From assembly GCF_003931795.1 (NCBI RefSeq), contig NZ_CP034234.1, positions 1,488,001-1,552,000 on the forward strand: a DNA stretch of 64,000 nucleotides, read 5' to 3'. Source of the DNA: Erysipelothrix piscisicarius (GTDB taxonomy: Bacteria > Bacillota_I > Bacilli_A > Erysipelotrichales > Erysipelotrichaceae). Every line of letters starts with the position of its first letter. Position 1 is the stretch's first letter. Below are positions 55,167 through 64,000 of this stretch, one piece after another. The position numbers and the translations under genes were made by a program. The notes beneath the pieces were generated by a model, which ran no database searches, was not told the DNA's origin, and saw nothing but the letters and a program-made list of their open reading frames with translations.

Positions 55167-55811
55167 TTATTTTGTAAGACGTGGCAAACTTAGAACGTCT
55201 TCAATTGAGTCAATAATATATTGAGCACCATGTTCTCGAAGTTCTTCAACACTACGAAAGCCCCATGACACGCCTACAGGTATCATACCCGCATTTTTCG
55301 CTGTCTTCATATCCACATCACTGTCCCCTACAAAATAAATTAGAGAAGGGTCGATCGCCATTTTTGAAGCAATCGTTAATGGGTAGTATGGATTGGGTTT
55401 ATGCTTGCCATCAAAGCTATCACCAATCGTCGCAACAAAATCAATATCTCCATAGTAATGTTTCACAATACCATCTGTATACTCTTGTTTCTTATTTGTA
55501 CAAATTGCGATTGGAATGTTACGCTGATTGAGCGTTTTTAACGTTTCACACACCTTATCATAAGGAACGGATGCCTCTGTGTAGTGATGACTGTACTCAT
55601 CAAGGTATTCTTCAAGGATTCTTTCAAATCCTTCGTAATCACTTGGTAAAGCCCGTTCAACAAGTTTTTTCATCCCATTTCCAACAAATTTTTTGTATTG
55701 GGTGCGATCATATGTGGGAAGCCCATGACGTTGCAGTACTGTATTTAAATTATTTCCTAAATCATCAATTGAATCTAATAACGTTCCATCTAAATCAAAA
55801 ATAAATGCCAT
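55167..55811 (-). CDS. HAD-family hydrolase, phosphoglycolate phosphatase-like
   Basis: 214 residues. Motif I FIFDLDGTLLDS near residue 3-14, motif II ICTNKKQ, motif III lysine in DGKHKPNP, motif IV YFVGDSDVDMKTAKNAG. A four-helix cap lies between about 15 and 80. The build is that of Gph/PpaX-type phosphatases; real substrate unknown. It follows the MBL-fold gene by 14 bp in one unit. Confidence 0.9.
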   Translation of the reverse strand: MAFIFDLDGTLLDSIDDLGNNLNTVLQRHGLPTYDRTQYKKFVGNGMKKLVERALPSDYEGFERILEEYLDEYSHHYTEASVPYDKVCETLKTLNQRNIPIAICTNKKQEYTDGIVKHYYGDIDFVATIGDSFDGKHKPNPYYPLTIASKMAIDPSLIYFVGDSDVDMKTAKNAGMIPVGVSWGFRSVEELREHGAQYIIDSIEDVLSLPRLTK

Positions 55812-55825
55812 TTGAGACCAACTTT

Positions 55826-56500
55826 CTAAATTACATGTCTAAATATTTGATTATCATGCTTTGGTTCATAACATGTAGTGATTGGACGGGAAGCCGCCCA
55901 TTTGAAAAAGCGTGAATCATCATGTTTGGTTTTAATCGGAAAAAAGCAAAGTGGTTGAAGTAAATCCAGCGCTTCACGGGCACCACGATCAAAATTTTTC
56001 CCCATTGAAGGTTCAAGCGTAAACATCATGAGGTCAATGGGCGCAAAGTCCGCAATATTGTGGAGGATTTCATGAAAGCGATGTGTTTCAAAGCGTGATT
56101 CCGCAACGGTAAAGGTATCATCCCAATGCCAATTATTCAAAGAGCCTGCATGTAAGATTTTTAAGTCACCTTCTTGAATTAAGTAACACACTCCACCACC
56201 CGTACTTTCATATGTACGCACTTTCGCAAATCCCAAGTGAATTTCATCCCCCGGCTCCATCATAAATACATTACGATAAGGCGAAACTAAAATATCCGAA
56301 GATAAGATAACCGTCTTCCCATAGCTGTATATTGCATCATTATAGTGATTACGATGGCGACTTGTCACAAAAAAGAATGTTTCTTTTTCACTATACAAAT
56401 ATCGAGACGGTAACAGTCCCTCCACATAATCAAAAATATAGATTGCTTTTTCTGTTTCCACAACATAACCCGCATTATTAATATATTCTACATTTACCAT
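55826..56500 (-). CDS. MBL-fold hydrolase with altered metal motif
   Basis: 224 residues with a metallo-beta-lactamase-like fold (YINNAGYVVETEKAIYIFDYVEG at the start, ILHAGSLNNWHW in the middle). The usual HxHxDH motif is replaced by SRHRNHYND, so the first His and the Asp are missing while two His remain. It may bind one metal or none. No signal peptide. Pairs with the downstream HAD gene. Function not assigned. Confidence 0.75.
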   Translation of the reverse strand: MVNVEYINNAGYVVETEKAIYIFDYVEGLLPSRYLYSEKETFFFVTSRHRNHYNDAIYSYGKTVILSSDILVSPYRNVFMMEPGDEIHLGFAKVRTYESTGGGVCYLIQEGDLKILHAGSLNNWHWDDTFTVAESRFETHRFHEILHNIADFAPIDLMMFTLEPSMGKNFDRGAREALDLLQPLCFFPIKTKHDDSRFFKWAASRPITTCYEPKHDNQIFRHVI

Positions 56501-56556
56501 GATAATGGCCCCCCTTCCTTTTATTATAACACGAAAAAGAGCAGCATTATGCTACT

Positions 56557-58347
56557 CTAAGATAACTGTGATTGACCTGAATACAATGAAGCATATCGTC
56601 CGCCTAATTGTATCAAATCATCATGACTTCCACGTTCAATGATTTCACCGTGTTCCAAGACAATAATTGCATCCGCATTCCGAACTGTTGATAGACGGTG
56701 CGCAATCACAAATGTAGTACGTCCTTCCATAATTGAGTCCATTCCTTTTTCAACCATACGTTCCGTACGGGTATCAATGGAAGAGGTGGCTTCATCAAGA
56801 ATAAGAATTTCAGGATTGGCTACGGCTGCACGTGCAATATTGAGTAATTGCATCTGCCCTTGTGATAAATCATCCCCATCGCCCCCAAGAACGGTTTGAT
56901 AGCCATGTTTAAGTTGGCGAATGAAGTGATCAGCATTCGCCAACTTCGCAGCTTCAATACACGCCGCATCACTTGCTTCAAGGTTTCCATAGCGAATATT
57001 TTCCATCACAGTACCACTGAACAAATGAGTGTCCTGAAGTCCCATCGCAATATGTCTTCGTAAACTGTAACGATTTATGCGATCCAAGGGTTTTTCGTCA
57101 ATTAAGATTGTGCCTGCGTCAATGTCATAAAATCGCGAAATGAGGTTTGTGATCGTTGTTTTCCCTGCTCCGGTAGACCCTACAAAAGCAATTTTTTGTC
57201 CCGGTTTCGCCCAAAACGAAACATCTTTTAAAACAGGAACTCCGGGATTATAACCAAATGTTACATTTTCAAATCGAACCGATCCTTCAACCTCATCCAG
57301 AATCAAATCGGTCTCATTTTCAGATTCGAAACTCCAGTCCAATAATTCAAAGATTCGTTCTGCGGAAGCAATTGCAGACTGAAGTGTTGTGAATTGGCTG
57401 GAAATTTCATTAATGGGTTTTCCTTGAGTACGTGTCATATTTACATAAGCACCCAAGTCTCCAATACTTAATCCATGATTAATTGCAAGATATCCCCCTA
57501 CAATCCCAATGATTGCATAACTTATCGTATTCACATTTTGCATTAATGGAAACATCATGATTGAGGTGATCTGAGCTTTTTGAGAATTCTTCCGGTAATC
57601 TTGATTTAGGACTTGGAAATCTTTCTCTGCCTCTGTTTCATGATTAAAAAGTTGCATAACCATCTGACCTTCCATTGACTCTTCAATATACCCGTTTAAG
57701 GTTCCCAAAGAACGTTGTTGGCGTTTTGAGTAAATACGACTTCGCTTCACAATCGCATTCGCCATAATTGAAAGAAGCGGAAGAATTATCAAAGTCACAA
57801 GAGAGAGGGTTGGACTTAAGATAAACATCACAACAATGGTTCCCAATAAGGTAAAGATATTGATCACAATCGACGCAGCTGCAGAGTTTAACCCTTCCCC
57901 TACAAGGTCAATGTCGTTTGTAAAACGACTCATTAAATCCCCATGGGCATTTTGATCGTGATACTTAACATCCATTTTCAATACATGATTAAACATATCT
58001 TTTCGGATTGTTTCTACCGTACGCTGCGAAATTTTCACCATCATCCGGTTTGAAAAAAGCATCGCAAAAACCTCAATCGCGAAAATGATTGCAAGAAAAA
58101 TAAGTTTACTAAAGAGCTGTTGGAACATCAAATCTCGGGTAATCGTTCCATTTAACCCATTTTCAATAATTTTAATTAACGGAGAAATCGAATAGGATCC
58201 ATAAAGCCCGCCAAGGGTAGAGATAATGGATGCGATGATAACCATGATGAGCAGTACTTTATTTTGCCCTAAATATCCCAATAATCGTTTTAGCGTTTTT
58301 TGTTGGTTTCGTGGTTTATGACCAATTACAACTTTACGTTCACTCAT
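56557..58347 (-). CDS. ABC exporter subunit (TMD-NBD), LmrCD-like partner 2
   Basis: About 596 residues from ATG 58347, one base after the upstream gene's stop, with GGGGG 9 nt upstream. Six-helix ABC exporter membrane domain (about 30-330), then ATPase with Walker A GSTGAGKTT, signature LSQGQMQLLNIARA, Walker B ILILDEATSSID and H-loop IAHRLST. Signature has SQGQ, the normal Glu follows Walker B. Forms a heterodimer with the upstream gene. Confidence 0.92.
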   Translation of the reverse strand: MSERKVVIGHKPRNQQKTLKRLLGYLGQNKVLLIMVIIASIISTLGGLYGSYSISPLIKIIENGLNGTITRDLMFQQLFSKLIFLAIIFAIEVFAMLFSNRMMVKISQRTVETIRKDMFNHVLKMDVKYHDQNAHGDLMSRFTNDIDLVGEGLNSAAASIVINIFTLLGTIVVMFILSPTLSLVTLIILPLLSIMANAIVKRSRIYSKRQQRSLGTLNGYIEESMEGQMVMQLFNHETEAEKDFQVLNQDYRKNSQKAQITSIMMFPLMQNVNTISYAIIGIVGGYLAINHGLSIGDLGAYVNMTRTQGKPINEISSQFTTLQSAIASAERIFELLDWSFESENETDLILDEVEGSVRFENVTFGYNPGVPVLKDVSFWAKPGQKIAFVGSTGAGKTTITNLISRFYDIDAGTILIDEKPLDRINRYSLRRHIAMGLQDTHLFSGTVMENIRYGNLEASDAACIEAAKLANADHFIRQLKHGYQTVLGGDGDDLSQGQMQLLNIARAAVANPEILILDEATSSIDTRTERMVEKGMDSIMEGRTTFVIAHRLSTVRNADAIIVLEHGEIIERGSHDDLIQLGGRYASLYSGQSQLS

Positions 58348-58348
58348 G

Positions 58349-60079
58349 CTATTCATCCCCCTTTCGTAGTTGGCTCTCATAGATTTCTTGATATACATTG
58401 CAGGACTCCAACAAGCCTGTATGGGTTCCTTGTCCGACAATTTGACCTTCATCCATGACTAAAATCATATCACTGTCGGAAACAGAACTAATTTTTTGCG
58501 CAATACTAATTACCGTAACATCTTCATAAAGACTCTGAACGGATTCTTTAACGCGTTGTTCTGTAGCTGCATCCAATGCACTGGTACTATCATCTAACAC
58601 AAGAATTTTAGGTTCTACGACAAGAGCCCGTGCAATACACATGCGTTGTCGTTGACCTCCTGATAGATTGGTCCCACCTTGTTGGATTGGGGCCTTAAAG
58701 CCTTCTTCTTGTTCCATAATAAAGTCATAGATTGAAGCAGCCTTTGTTGCACGCACAAGATCTTCATGTGTTGCATTTGGATTTCCAAGTTTTAGGTTTG
58801 ATTCAATCGTTCCAGTAAATAAAACATTTTTTTGCGGAACAAAGCCGAATTGACTTCGTAACGCTTTTAAATCAAGAGTTCGAATATCTTTCCCATCGAG
58901 ATAAATAGTTCCTTCAGTTACATCAATCAAACGAACCATGAGGTTAATTAACGTTGATTTCCCAGAACCTGTCGATCCAATAATTCCAACGTGCTCACCG
59001 GGTTTAATTGCGAAGTTAATATTGGTAAGAATATCACTTGCATCTTCATAATAACGGAATGAAACATTATCAAAATGTATATCCCCTCTTGGATTTTCCG
59101 GAAGCGTATCTAAAATTGATGCATTGATAATATCCGGTTCCGTTTCCAATACTTCTTTCAAACGAATTACGGATGCTTTTGATCGTGAAATCATCATTAA
59201 AACGTTTGTGATCATCATCATTGAGAACATCGTAAAACGAAGGTAATTAATAAAAACTAATAGATCTCCAATATTAATTAAGTTTTGATCGACAATAAGA
59301 AAACTTGATATCCACACAATAAATAGGGTGGCAAAATGAATGGCTCCCATTAATGCAGGATTCATGACCACCATTAAATTCATTGCACTTACGGAAGCAT
59401 CAAACAACTCACCGTTTTCATCTTTGAATTTATGTGATTCTTCATCCTCGCGTACAAAAGACTTAATAACACGAATGTTCATGAGGGATTCTTGTACTTT
59501 TCGATTCATCTTATCGACTTTATCTTGTAACTTTACAAAGCGTGGAAACCCTTCTTTGATTACATAAAAAAGAACGAGAGATAAAACAACTACTGCCCCC
59601 AACATAACAAGTGATAAATCTGGACTTATCATGTACGTCATCACAACAGTACTAATAAGAAATACAGGTGCCCGAACCAAAAGACGTAAGCACATCATAA
59701 TCGTTCGCTGTAAAAAGTTAATATCATTGGTAAGTCGTGTCACTAAAGATGCGGTTTGAAATTGTGACATATTTTTTAACGAAAAGGTTTGGACTCGTTT
59801 AAAAATATCACGACGTAAATTTAACGCAAAATTATTGGACGCTTGGAATGGAAAAATCAATCCAAGCATCGCAATCGCGGCACCCAGCAAGGCTAACCCC
59901 ACCATCTTGAGTCCGACATTTAGGATTACTGTAAAATCTTGATCCGCAATCCCTACGTCAATAATCTGCGCCATCAATTGAATTTGATACAATTCGATGA
60001 AGGCCACACTACCGACAAAGATTATCCCCAATAACGCGATTGGGATTTCAGGTTTAAAATATTTAAAGAATGTTTTCAT
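58349..60079 (-). CDS. ABC exporter subunit (TMD-NBD), LmrCD-like partner 1
   Basis: 576 residues: six-helix membrane domain (about 15-310), Walker A GSTGSGKST, signature LSGGQRQRMCIARA, Walker B ILVLDDSTSALD with Asp in place of the catalytic Glu, and H-loop Gln in SIAQKISS. A degenerate site in one subunit and an intact one in the partner is the mark of heterodimeric exporters such as LmrCD and TM287/288. Follows the MarR gene with a 17-bp overlap; likely a drug or lipid exporter. Confidence 0.92.
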   Translation of the reverse strand: MKTFFKYFKPEIPIALLGIIFVGSVAFIELYQIQLMAQIIDVGIADQDFTVILNVGLKMVGLALLGAAIAMLGLIFPFQASNNFALNLRRDIFKRVQTFSLKNMSQFQTASLVTRLTNDINFLQRTIMMCLRLLVRAPVFLISTVVMTYMISPDLSLVMLGAVVVLSLVLFYVIKEGFPRFVKLQDKVDKMNRKVQESLMNIRVIKSFVREDEESHKFKDENGELFDASVSAMNLMVVMNPALMGAIHFATLFIVWISSFLIVDQNLINIGDLLVFINYLRFTMFSMMMITNVLMMISRSKASVIRLKEVLETEPDIINASILDTLPENPRGDIHFDNVSFRYYEDASDILTNINFAIKPGEHVGIIGSTGSGKSTLINLMVRLIDVTEGTIYLDGKDIRTLDLKALRSQFGFVPQKNVLFTGTIESNLKLGNPNATHEDLVRATKAASIYDFIMEQEEGFKAPIQQGGTNLSGGQRQRMCIARALVVEPKILVLDDSTSALDAATEQRVKESVQSLYEDVTVISIAQKISSVSDSDMILVMDEGQIVGQGTHTGLLESCNVYQEIYESQLRKGDE

Positions 60080-60503
60080 TTGTCTCTCTTGCCTCCAATC
60101 CTTTAATCATTTCTGTAAGTAACGCTTCTAACTGAAGTTGTTGTTCTGGGTTTAAGTTTAGGAACATTGAGTTGTTTATGGAATCAAAATTTTTCTTTAA
60201 CTCAACGATTGTTGCTTCTCCCTTATCGGTCAGATAAAGCTGACGACAACGTTTATCATCTTCGGGTATTTCCCGGCGAATAAAATCACCTTGTTCAAGA
60301 CGCTTGATTGCAATCGACACTGATTCCTTTGTAACCACCAATGCCTCTGCTAACTCTCTTTGGGTCATTCCGGGATTTCGATAGAGTTCAAACAAAAAAC
60401 GTGGTTGTCCAATATAGAGTCCTAAAGTATCAAGATACGTTTGAACGACACTACGATGTTTTCGCTCTAAAGCACGATAAAGTTTTGATAATACAGATTC
60501 CAT
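60063..60503 (-). CDS. MarR-family transcriptional regulator
   Basis: 146 residues. Winged HTH with MTQRELAEALVVTKESVSIAIKRLEQGDFIRRE and the wing DDKRCRQLYLTDKGE. First gene of the unit with the two ABC exporter genes, so it most likely represses them and itself. An imperfect palindrome lies directly upstream. Confidence 0.93.
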   Translation of the reverse strand: MESVLSKLYRALERKHRSVVQTYLDTLGLYIGQPRFLFELYRNPGMTQRELAEALVVTKESVSIAIKRLEQGDFIRREIPEDDKRCRQLYLTDKGEATIVELKKNFDSINNSMFLNLNPEQQLQLEALLTEMIKGLEARETNENIL

Positions 60504-60514
60504 AATCTTCTCCT

Positions 60515-60534
60515 TTAGTTAAACGACTAACTAA
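60515..60534 (-). promoter_or_regulatory. Candidate MarR operator
   Basis: TTAGTTAAAC / GACTAACTAA, an inverted repeat with 8 of 10 positions matching, 12 bp before the MarR start codon. Size and place suit MarR autorepression. Confidence 0.6.
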
Positions 60535-60550
60535 TTATATCAAAAAAGAA

Positions 60551-60607
60551 AAAGACACTGTGATAAATAAATGAAAGCCGTCCAGAGACGGCTTCCTTAG
60601 TGTCTTT
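60551..60607 (-). terminator. Nested hairpin terminator at the end of the opp unit
   Basis: Outer stem AAAGACACT/AGTGTCTTT (60551-60559, 60599-60607) encloses a perfect inner hairpin AAGCCGTC-caga-GACGGCTT (60575-60594). On the minus strand it is followed by a T-rich tract. Confidence 0.85.
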
Positions 60608-60794
60608 AGCCAATGAAGATCAACCATAAAAGTCCATAAATTAATCCTAAAACAAGGAGTAATGCCGGTAAGAGTGTGACAATTGCAGCAATAATCATTG
60701 CTGTCGTATCATTTTTCTCAAACTCAACACCTTTAAACTTTTCTTGAATCTCTTCTTCAGTTAGTAATTTTCGCTTTTTTCGTTTATTCAACAT
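60606..60794 (-). CDS. Small single-span membrane protein
   Basis: 62 residues. Basic N-terminus MLNKRKKRKLL, then an acidic stretch EEEIQEKFKGVEFEKND and a C-terminal hydrophobic segment of about 28 residues (33-61). It starts two bases after the OppD stop and shares the operon end. Function unknown; perhaps an accessory of the transporter. Confidence 0.7.
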   Translation of the reverse strand: MLNKRKKRKLLTEEEIQEKFKGVEFEKNDTTAMIIAAIVTLLPALLLVLGLIYGLLWLIFIG

Positions 60795-60796
60795 AA

Positions 60797-61738
60797 CTAT
60801 TTCTTTAAATTACATGCAACATAATGGTTTTCGCCAACATTATGCCAATCAACATCTGCAACTGCATTTGTTTTAAAGTTATGGAAATCATAAACATCGT
60901 TTTCAGAAGCATAGAGGTTTGCCTCAACTTCTTTACGATCTTTACGTCCACTAATATCCGTTTTTAAGAACGCATTTAATAAGCGTTTTGTATATGGATG
61001 TTTTGCATCCGTAAAGATTGCTTTAATTGGTGCAGCTTCAACAATCTTACCACCATACATAACAATAACATCATCTGCCATTTGGCTGATAACACCAAGG
61101 TCATGGGTAATAAAGAGAATTGAGGTATTGTAATCATTTTTAAGATCATTCATAAGTTTTAGAATCTCTGCTTGAATGATAACGTCAAGCGCTGTTGTAG
61201 GCTCATCCGCAATGAGAAGCTTAGGATTACATGCAAGTGCCATCGCAATCATAACACGTTGACTCATCCCACCTGATAATTGGTGAGGATAGTTTTTTAA
61301 TACTTTTTCAGGGCGAGGAATTTTAACAGATGCAAGCATCTCAAGTGCACGTTGACTTGCCTCTTGTTTACTCATTCCTTGGTGAAGCATTAAAACTTCA
61401 CTGATTTGACGTTCAACGGTAAAGACAGGGTTTAGACTAGTCATTGGTTCTTGGAAAATCATCGAAATATCATTTCCACGAATTTTACGTAATTGTTCTT
61501 CAGTGTAATCTGAGAGCACTTCACCATTAAAGACAATTTCACCCTCATAAATACGTTGGTTTGACTCAAAAAGTTGTAAGATTGACATCGCTGTCTGACT
61601 CTTTCCACTTCCTGATTCACCAACAATACCCAGTGTACGTCCTTCATCAACGGAGAAGGATACACCGTTAACAGCTTTTACTAACCCGCGTTTTGTATCG
61701 AAGTAGGTATGTAGGTTTTTAATTTCTAATAAAGCCAT
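60797..61738 (-). CDS. oppD: Oligopeptide ABC transporter ATP-binding protein OppD
   Basis: 313 residues. Walker A GESGSGKSQ, Q-loop MIFQEPMTSLNPVF, signature LSGGMSQRVMIAMA, Walker B LLIADEPTTALD, H-loop ILFITHD, and the C-terminal Opp/Dpp extension (KHPYTKRLLNAF). Its last residues HYVACNLKK lack the usual Cys4 cluster but keep VAC. Works with OppF and OppC next to it to import peptides. Confidence 0.92.
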   Translation of the reverse strand: MALLEIKNLHTYFDTKRGLVKAVNGVSFSVDEGRTLGIVGESGSGKSQTAMSILQLFESNQRIYEGEIVFNGEVLSDYTEEQLRKIRGNDISMIFQEPMTSLNPVFTVERQISEVLMLHQGMSKQEASQRALEMLASVKIPRPEKVLKNYPHQLSGGMSQRVMIAMALACNPKLLIADEPTTALDVIIQAEILKLMNDLKNDYNTSILFITHDLGVISQMADDVIVMYGGKIVEAAPIKAIFTDAKHPYTKRLLNAFLKTDISGRKDRKEVEANLYASENDVYDFHNFKTNAVADVDWHNVGENHYVACNLKK

Positions 61739-61740
61739 GC

Positions 61741-63228
61741 TTACATACCTCCTTTCTTGTTCTTCGCTTCGGCATTAAGCAGACGACATGCTACAAAGTG
61801 ATCTGGTGCCACTTCATACCAATCTTTATCTGCTTCACCCGTTTCTTCAAATGTGAAATCGAAAATGCCATTAGGAACAACTTTAAGGAGTTCGGCAATT
61901 TCTGCTTCATCTTTTTCCATACGAGGAATTGCTGCAAGCAATTGTTTCGTATAAGGATGTTGTGGATTGCTAAAGATTTCTTCAGCAGGTGCAAGTTCAA
62001 CCAAATTACCAAAATACATAACACCAATACGGTCACTAATATAGCGAACCACACCCAAGTCATGTGTAATAAAGAGGTATGTTAGGTTATGTTCATCCTT
62101 AAGATCTTGAAGTAAGTTAATAACTTGTGATTGGATTGAAACATCCAATGCACTTACCGCTTCATCACAAACGATAAACTTAGGACGAAGTGCTAATGCA
62201 CGTGCAATCCCAATACGTTGACGTTGTCCACCTGAAAATTGGTGAGGATAACGGTGAATAAATTCTTTCTGAAGTCCACATTTTTCCATTATATCAATAA
62301 TGTATTCATTGTATTCATCACTGTTTGCATCCTTGAAGAGTTTATGAGCAATCAGCCCCTCTCCAATGATGTTTCCTACGGTAAAACGAGGATCAAGTGA
62401 AGAATATGGATCTTGGAAAATAATTTGTAAATCCTTACGTAAGAAACGCATCTCTTGTTTATTTAATGATGATAAATCGATACCATCATCAAGTAAAGAT
62501 TCATATTCTTCAAAATTATCATGAGATGATAATTTCGCCTTCATTTCGTTAATAACCACATTAACGTCATTCAACTCTTTTTGCGCTTGTTCTAATTTTT
62601 CTTTTAAACTTGTGACATTACCATTCGCTTTTTTATCGTGCATGGTATTGCGTAATGTTTCCATTTCAAGTTCTTTATGTAACTTCGCAACAGCACTCCC
62701 TTTTTGATATTTTGAGAGGAGTAAATTGCTTACTTCATTCAGATTATCATGAACAAGAAGCCCACCGGCAAGACGGAAAATATTTCCGTAAGTTGTCTCA
62801 TATGCAATCTTCAAAAGACGCAATGATTCATTAAGTTCAATAAATTCTTCGCCTGATGTTCCTTCAATTTTTGATTCAAGGTCTTTAATCGCTTGGTATT
62901 CCGCATCATGTTTACCAAAAACTTTTGGTATTGATTTGTATACTCCGCGTACGTACTCAGGCATCATTTCTTCAATTGTTTCACCATAATAAAGTGATAC
63001 ACCACCTGTTTGATCGTACAATTGAATTAATGTACGACCAAACGTGGATTTACCACAACCTGATTCTCCAACAAGTCCTAATGTTTCGCCTTCAAAAATT
63101 TCAATTGAGATATCTTTGTTCGCTTTTACATATTCTTGTTTACGTTGGAAAATACTTGATTTTTTGATTGGGAAATATTTTTGTAAGTGTTCAACCTTAA
63201 TGAGAACGCGATTATCTTTATTTTCCAT
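61741..63228 (-). CDS. oppF: Oligopeptide ABC transporter ATP-binding protein OppF with a large insert
   Basis: 495 residues, while OppF normally has about 310-330. Walker A GESGCGKST (54-62) and Q-loop IIFQDPYSSLDPRF (Gln272) are 210 residues apart instead of about 50. The insert (about 85-255) is helical and charged, with a likely coiled coil (SLKEKLEQAQKELNDVN). After it the protein is normal: signature FSGGQRQRIGIARA, Walker B FIVCDEAVSALD, H-loop LFITHD, and the end HFVACRL. The insert does not disrupt the frame and is not repeated elsewhere here. Confidence 0.9.
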   Translation of the reverse strand: MENKDNRVLIKVEHLQKYFPIKKSSIFQRKQEYVKANKDISIEIFEGETLGLVGESGCGKSTFGRTLIQLYDQTGGVSLYYGETIEEMMPEYVRGVYKSIPKVFGKHDAEYQAIKDLESKIEGTSGEEFIELNESLRLLKIAYETTYGNIFRLAGGLLVHDNLNEVSNLLLSKYQKGSAVAKLHKELEMETLRNTMHDKKANGNVTSLKEKLEQAQKELNDVNVVINEMKAKLSSHDNFEEYESLLDDGIDLSSLNKQEMRFLRKDLQIIFQDPYSSLDPRFTVGNIIGEGLIAHKLFKDANSDEYNEYIIDIMEKCGLQKEFIHRYPHQFSGGQRQRIGIARALALRPKFIVCDEAVSALDVSIQSQVINLLQDLKDEHNLTYLFITHDLGVVRYISDRIGVMYFGNLVELAPAEEIFSNPQHPYTKQLLAAIPRMEKDEAEIAELLKVVPNGIFDFTFEETGEADKDWYEVAPDHFVACRLLNAEAKNKKGGM

Positions 63229-63287
63229 TATATAATCCCATCCTTACTTTTTAATTTTACTGTATTTGTCATTTTATCTACCATCCC

Positions 63288-64000
63288 CTATTTCTGGTTC
63301 GACTTCGGATCCATAGCATCACGAAGTGCATCTCCCATTAAGTTAACAGACAAGGCTGTAAGCATAACGCAGAGTGCTGGTAGAAGCCATTGCCACCAGT
63401 AATTTTCAATAACTGTTGTATTTGCAACACCATTAAGCATATTACCCCATGATGGTGAAGGCGGCTTAACACCAAATCCTAAATATGAGAGTCCGGCTTC
63501 TGTTAGCAAGCTGGAAGCATATCCAAGCGTCATATTAACAATAATAAAGTTAAATACACTTGGTAAGATATGGCGAATAATAATTGTTTTTTCTTTTAAT
63601 CCTAAAGCGCGTGCGGCAAGAACGAAATCTTTCTCACGTTCAGCTAGGATTTGTCCACGTACAAGACGTGCAACACCCGGCCACGAGATAACCCCCAAAA
63701 TAACCATAATCATCGCAAGACGTTGTGGTTGTGTTGTTGATGAAGGTAATAAAGCCGATAAGGTAATTGCAAGCGGCAAGAATGGGAAAGCACTAATAAC
63801 TTCAGCAATACGCATTAATAAGTTATCAACCCAACCACCGTAGAATCCAGCAATTAAACCAACAAGAACACCGATGAGTGTAGAAATAATCATTGAAATC
63901 GCTCCAACGGTTAATGAGATACGACCACCGTAAAGCAAGCGTTCTCCAATTGAGCGTCCCATGTCATCGGTTCCCAAGATAAATCCTTTATTTCCCCAAC
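63288..64000 (-). CDS. oppC: Oligopeptide ABC transporter permease OppC, 5' part cut by window edge
   Basis: The frame enters the window at 64000 and ends at 63288. About 237 residues seen: FILGTDDMGRSIGERLLYGGRISL is the conserved OppC entry region, and the inner-membrane loop motif ALGLKEKTIIIRHILPSVF (EAA-type) is present, with about five helices. C-terminal end is normal (NLMGDALRDAMDP). It precedes oppF by about 60 bp. The N-terminal helix lies outside the window. Confidence 0.93.
   Translation of the reverse strand, partial: WGNKGFILGTDDMGRSIGERLLYGGRISLTVGAISMIISTLIGVLVGLIAGFYGGWVDNLLMRIAEVISAFPFLPLAITLSALLPSSTTQPQRLAMIMVILGVISWPGVARLVRGQILAEREKDFVLAARALGLKEKTIIIRHILPSVFNFIIVNMTLGYASSLLTEAGLSYLGFGVKPPSPSWGNMLNGVANTTVIENYWWQWLLPALCVMLTALSVNLMGDALRDAMDPKSNQK

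Noticed and set aside
1-64000. CRISPR arrays, tRNA or rRNA genes
   Set aside because: I saw no regularly spaced repeats, no cloverleaf-like 75-base genes with T-loop sequence, and no rRNA core sequences; a covariance-model scan would settle tRNAs.

Overview
The window looks like a chromosomal segment of a low-GC Firmicute of the Erysipelotrichia, most likely Erysipelothrix (inference from gene content: a sortase-anchored PL8 hyaluronate lyase, the alaS-IreB-RuvX-DUF1292-MltG-Udk-GreA run, CIRCE-controlled Hsp20, Agr-type sensors, AT-rich intergenic DNA and strong SD sequences). No rRNA, tRNA or CRISPR array was seen.

Layout. 1-6900 (minus): housekeeping operon alaS (with T-box leader), ireB, ruvX, DUF1292 gene, mltG, udk and greA, then comEA and the 5' end of a comEC-like gene. 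6930-16330: BusR-like regulator, cysK with a divergent Rrf2 regulator, CNNM/HlyC protein, MacB-like ABC pair, CCA-adding enzyme and Hsp20. 16520-19290: pepC followed by an IS3-family element. 19290-25860: AgrC/AgrA-like two-component system, a small lipoprotein, a PLD-helicase-DUF3427 protein and a FAD oxidoreductase. 26000-30950: P-type ATPase, ankyrin protein and a broken pepF. 30950-36600: VanY-like lipoprotein, nagA/nagB, PhnA, a PTS EIIA and an AraC regulator. 36630-39700: hyaluronate lyase. 39970-46400: TetR-DUF2871 unit, a broken DUF885 lipoprotein, a hydrolase, a CmpB-like protein, a second IS3-family element and a nitroreductase. 46570-49820: gpmA and an IS30-family element that itself carries a nested IS3-family element. 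49900-52740: gnd-zwf. 52780-64000 (minus): CBS-type pyrophosphatase, small enzymes, a heterodimeric ABC exporter under MarR control, and an opp operon cut by the window edge.

Two themes stand out. First, the mobile elements sit in transcription terminators. The IS30 element is bracketed by direct copies of the whole gpmA terminator hairpin. The IS3 element behind pepC is flanked by an 8-bp repeat at a terminator. The ends of the second IS3 element match the loop of an intact terminator about 3.5 kb away. Second, many genes are broken by single-base changes: comEA, mltG, the helicase, pepF, gnd and all four transposases carry indels, several in homopolymers, while pepF, DUF885 and araC carry in-frame stops. 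This is either real gene decay or, for the indels, sequence error. The sequence alone cannot separate the two.

Functionally, hyaluronate lyase, NagA, NagB, the mannose-type EIIA and the AraC protein form a loose host-glycan use cluster. gnd-zwf supply the oxidative pentose phosphate branch. cysK and the Rrf2 regulator share operator-like half-sites.
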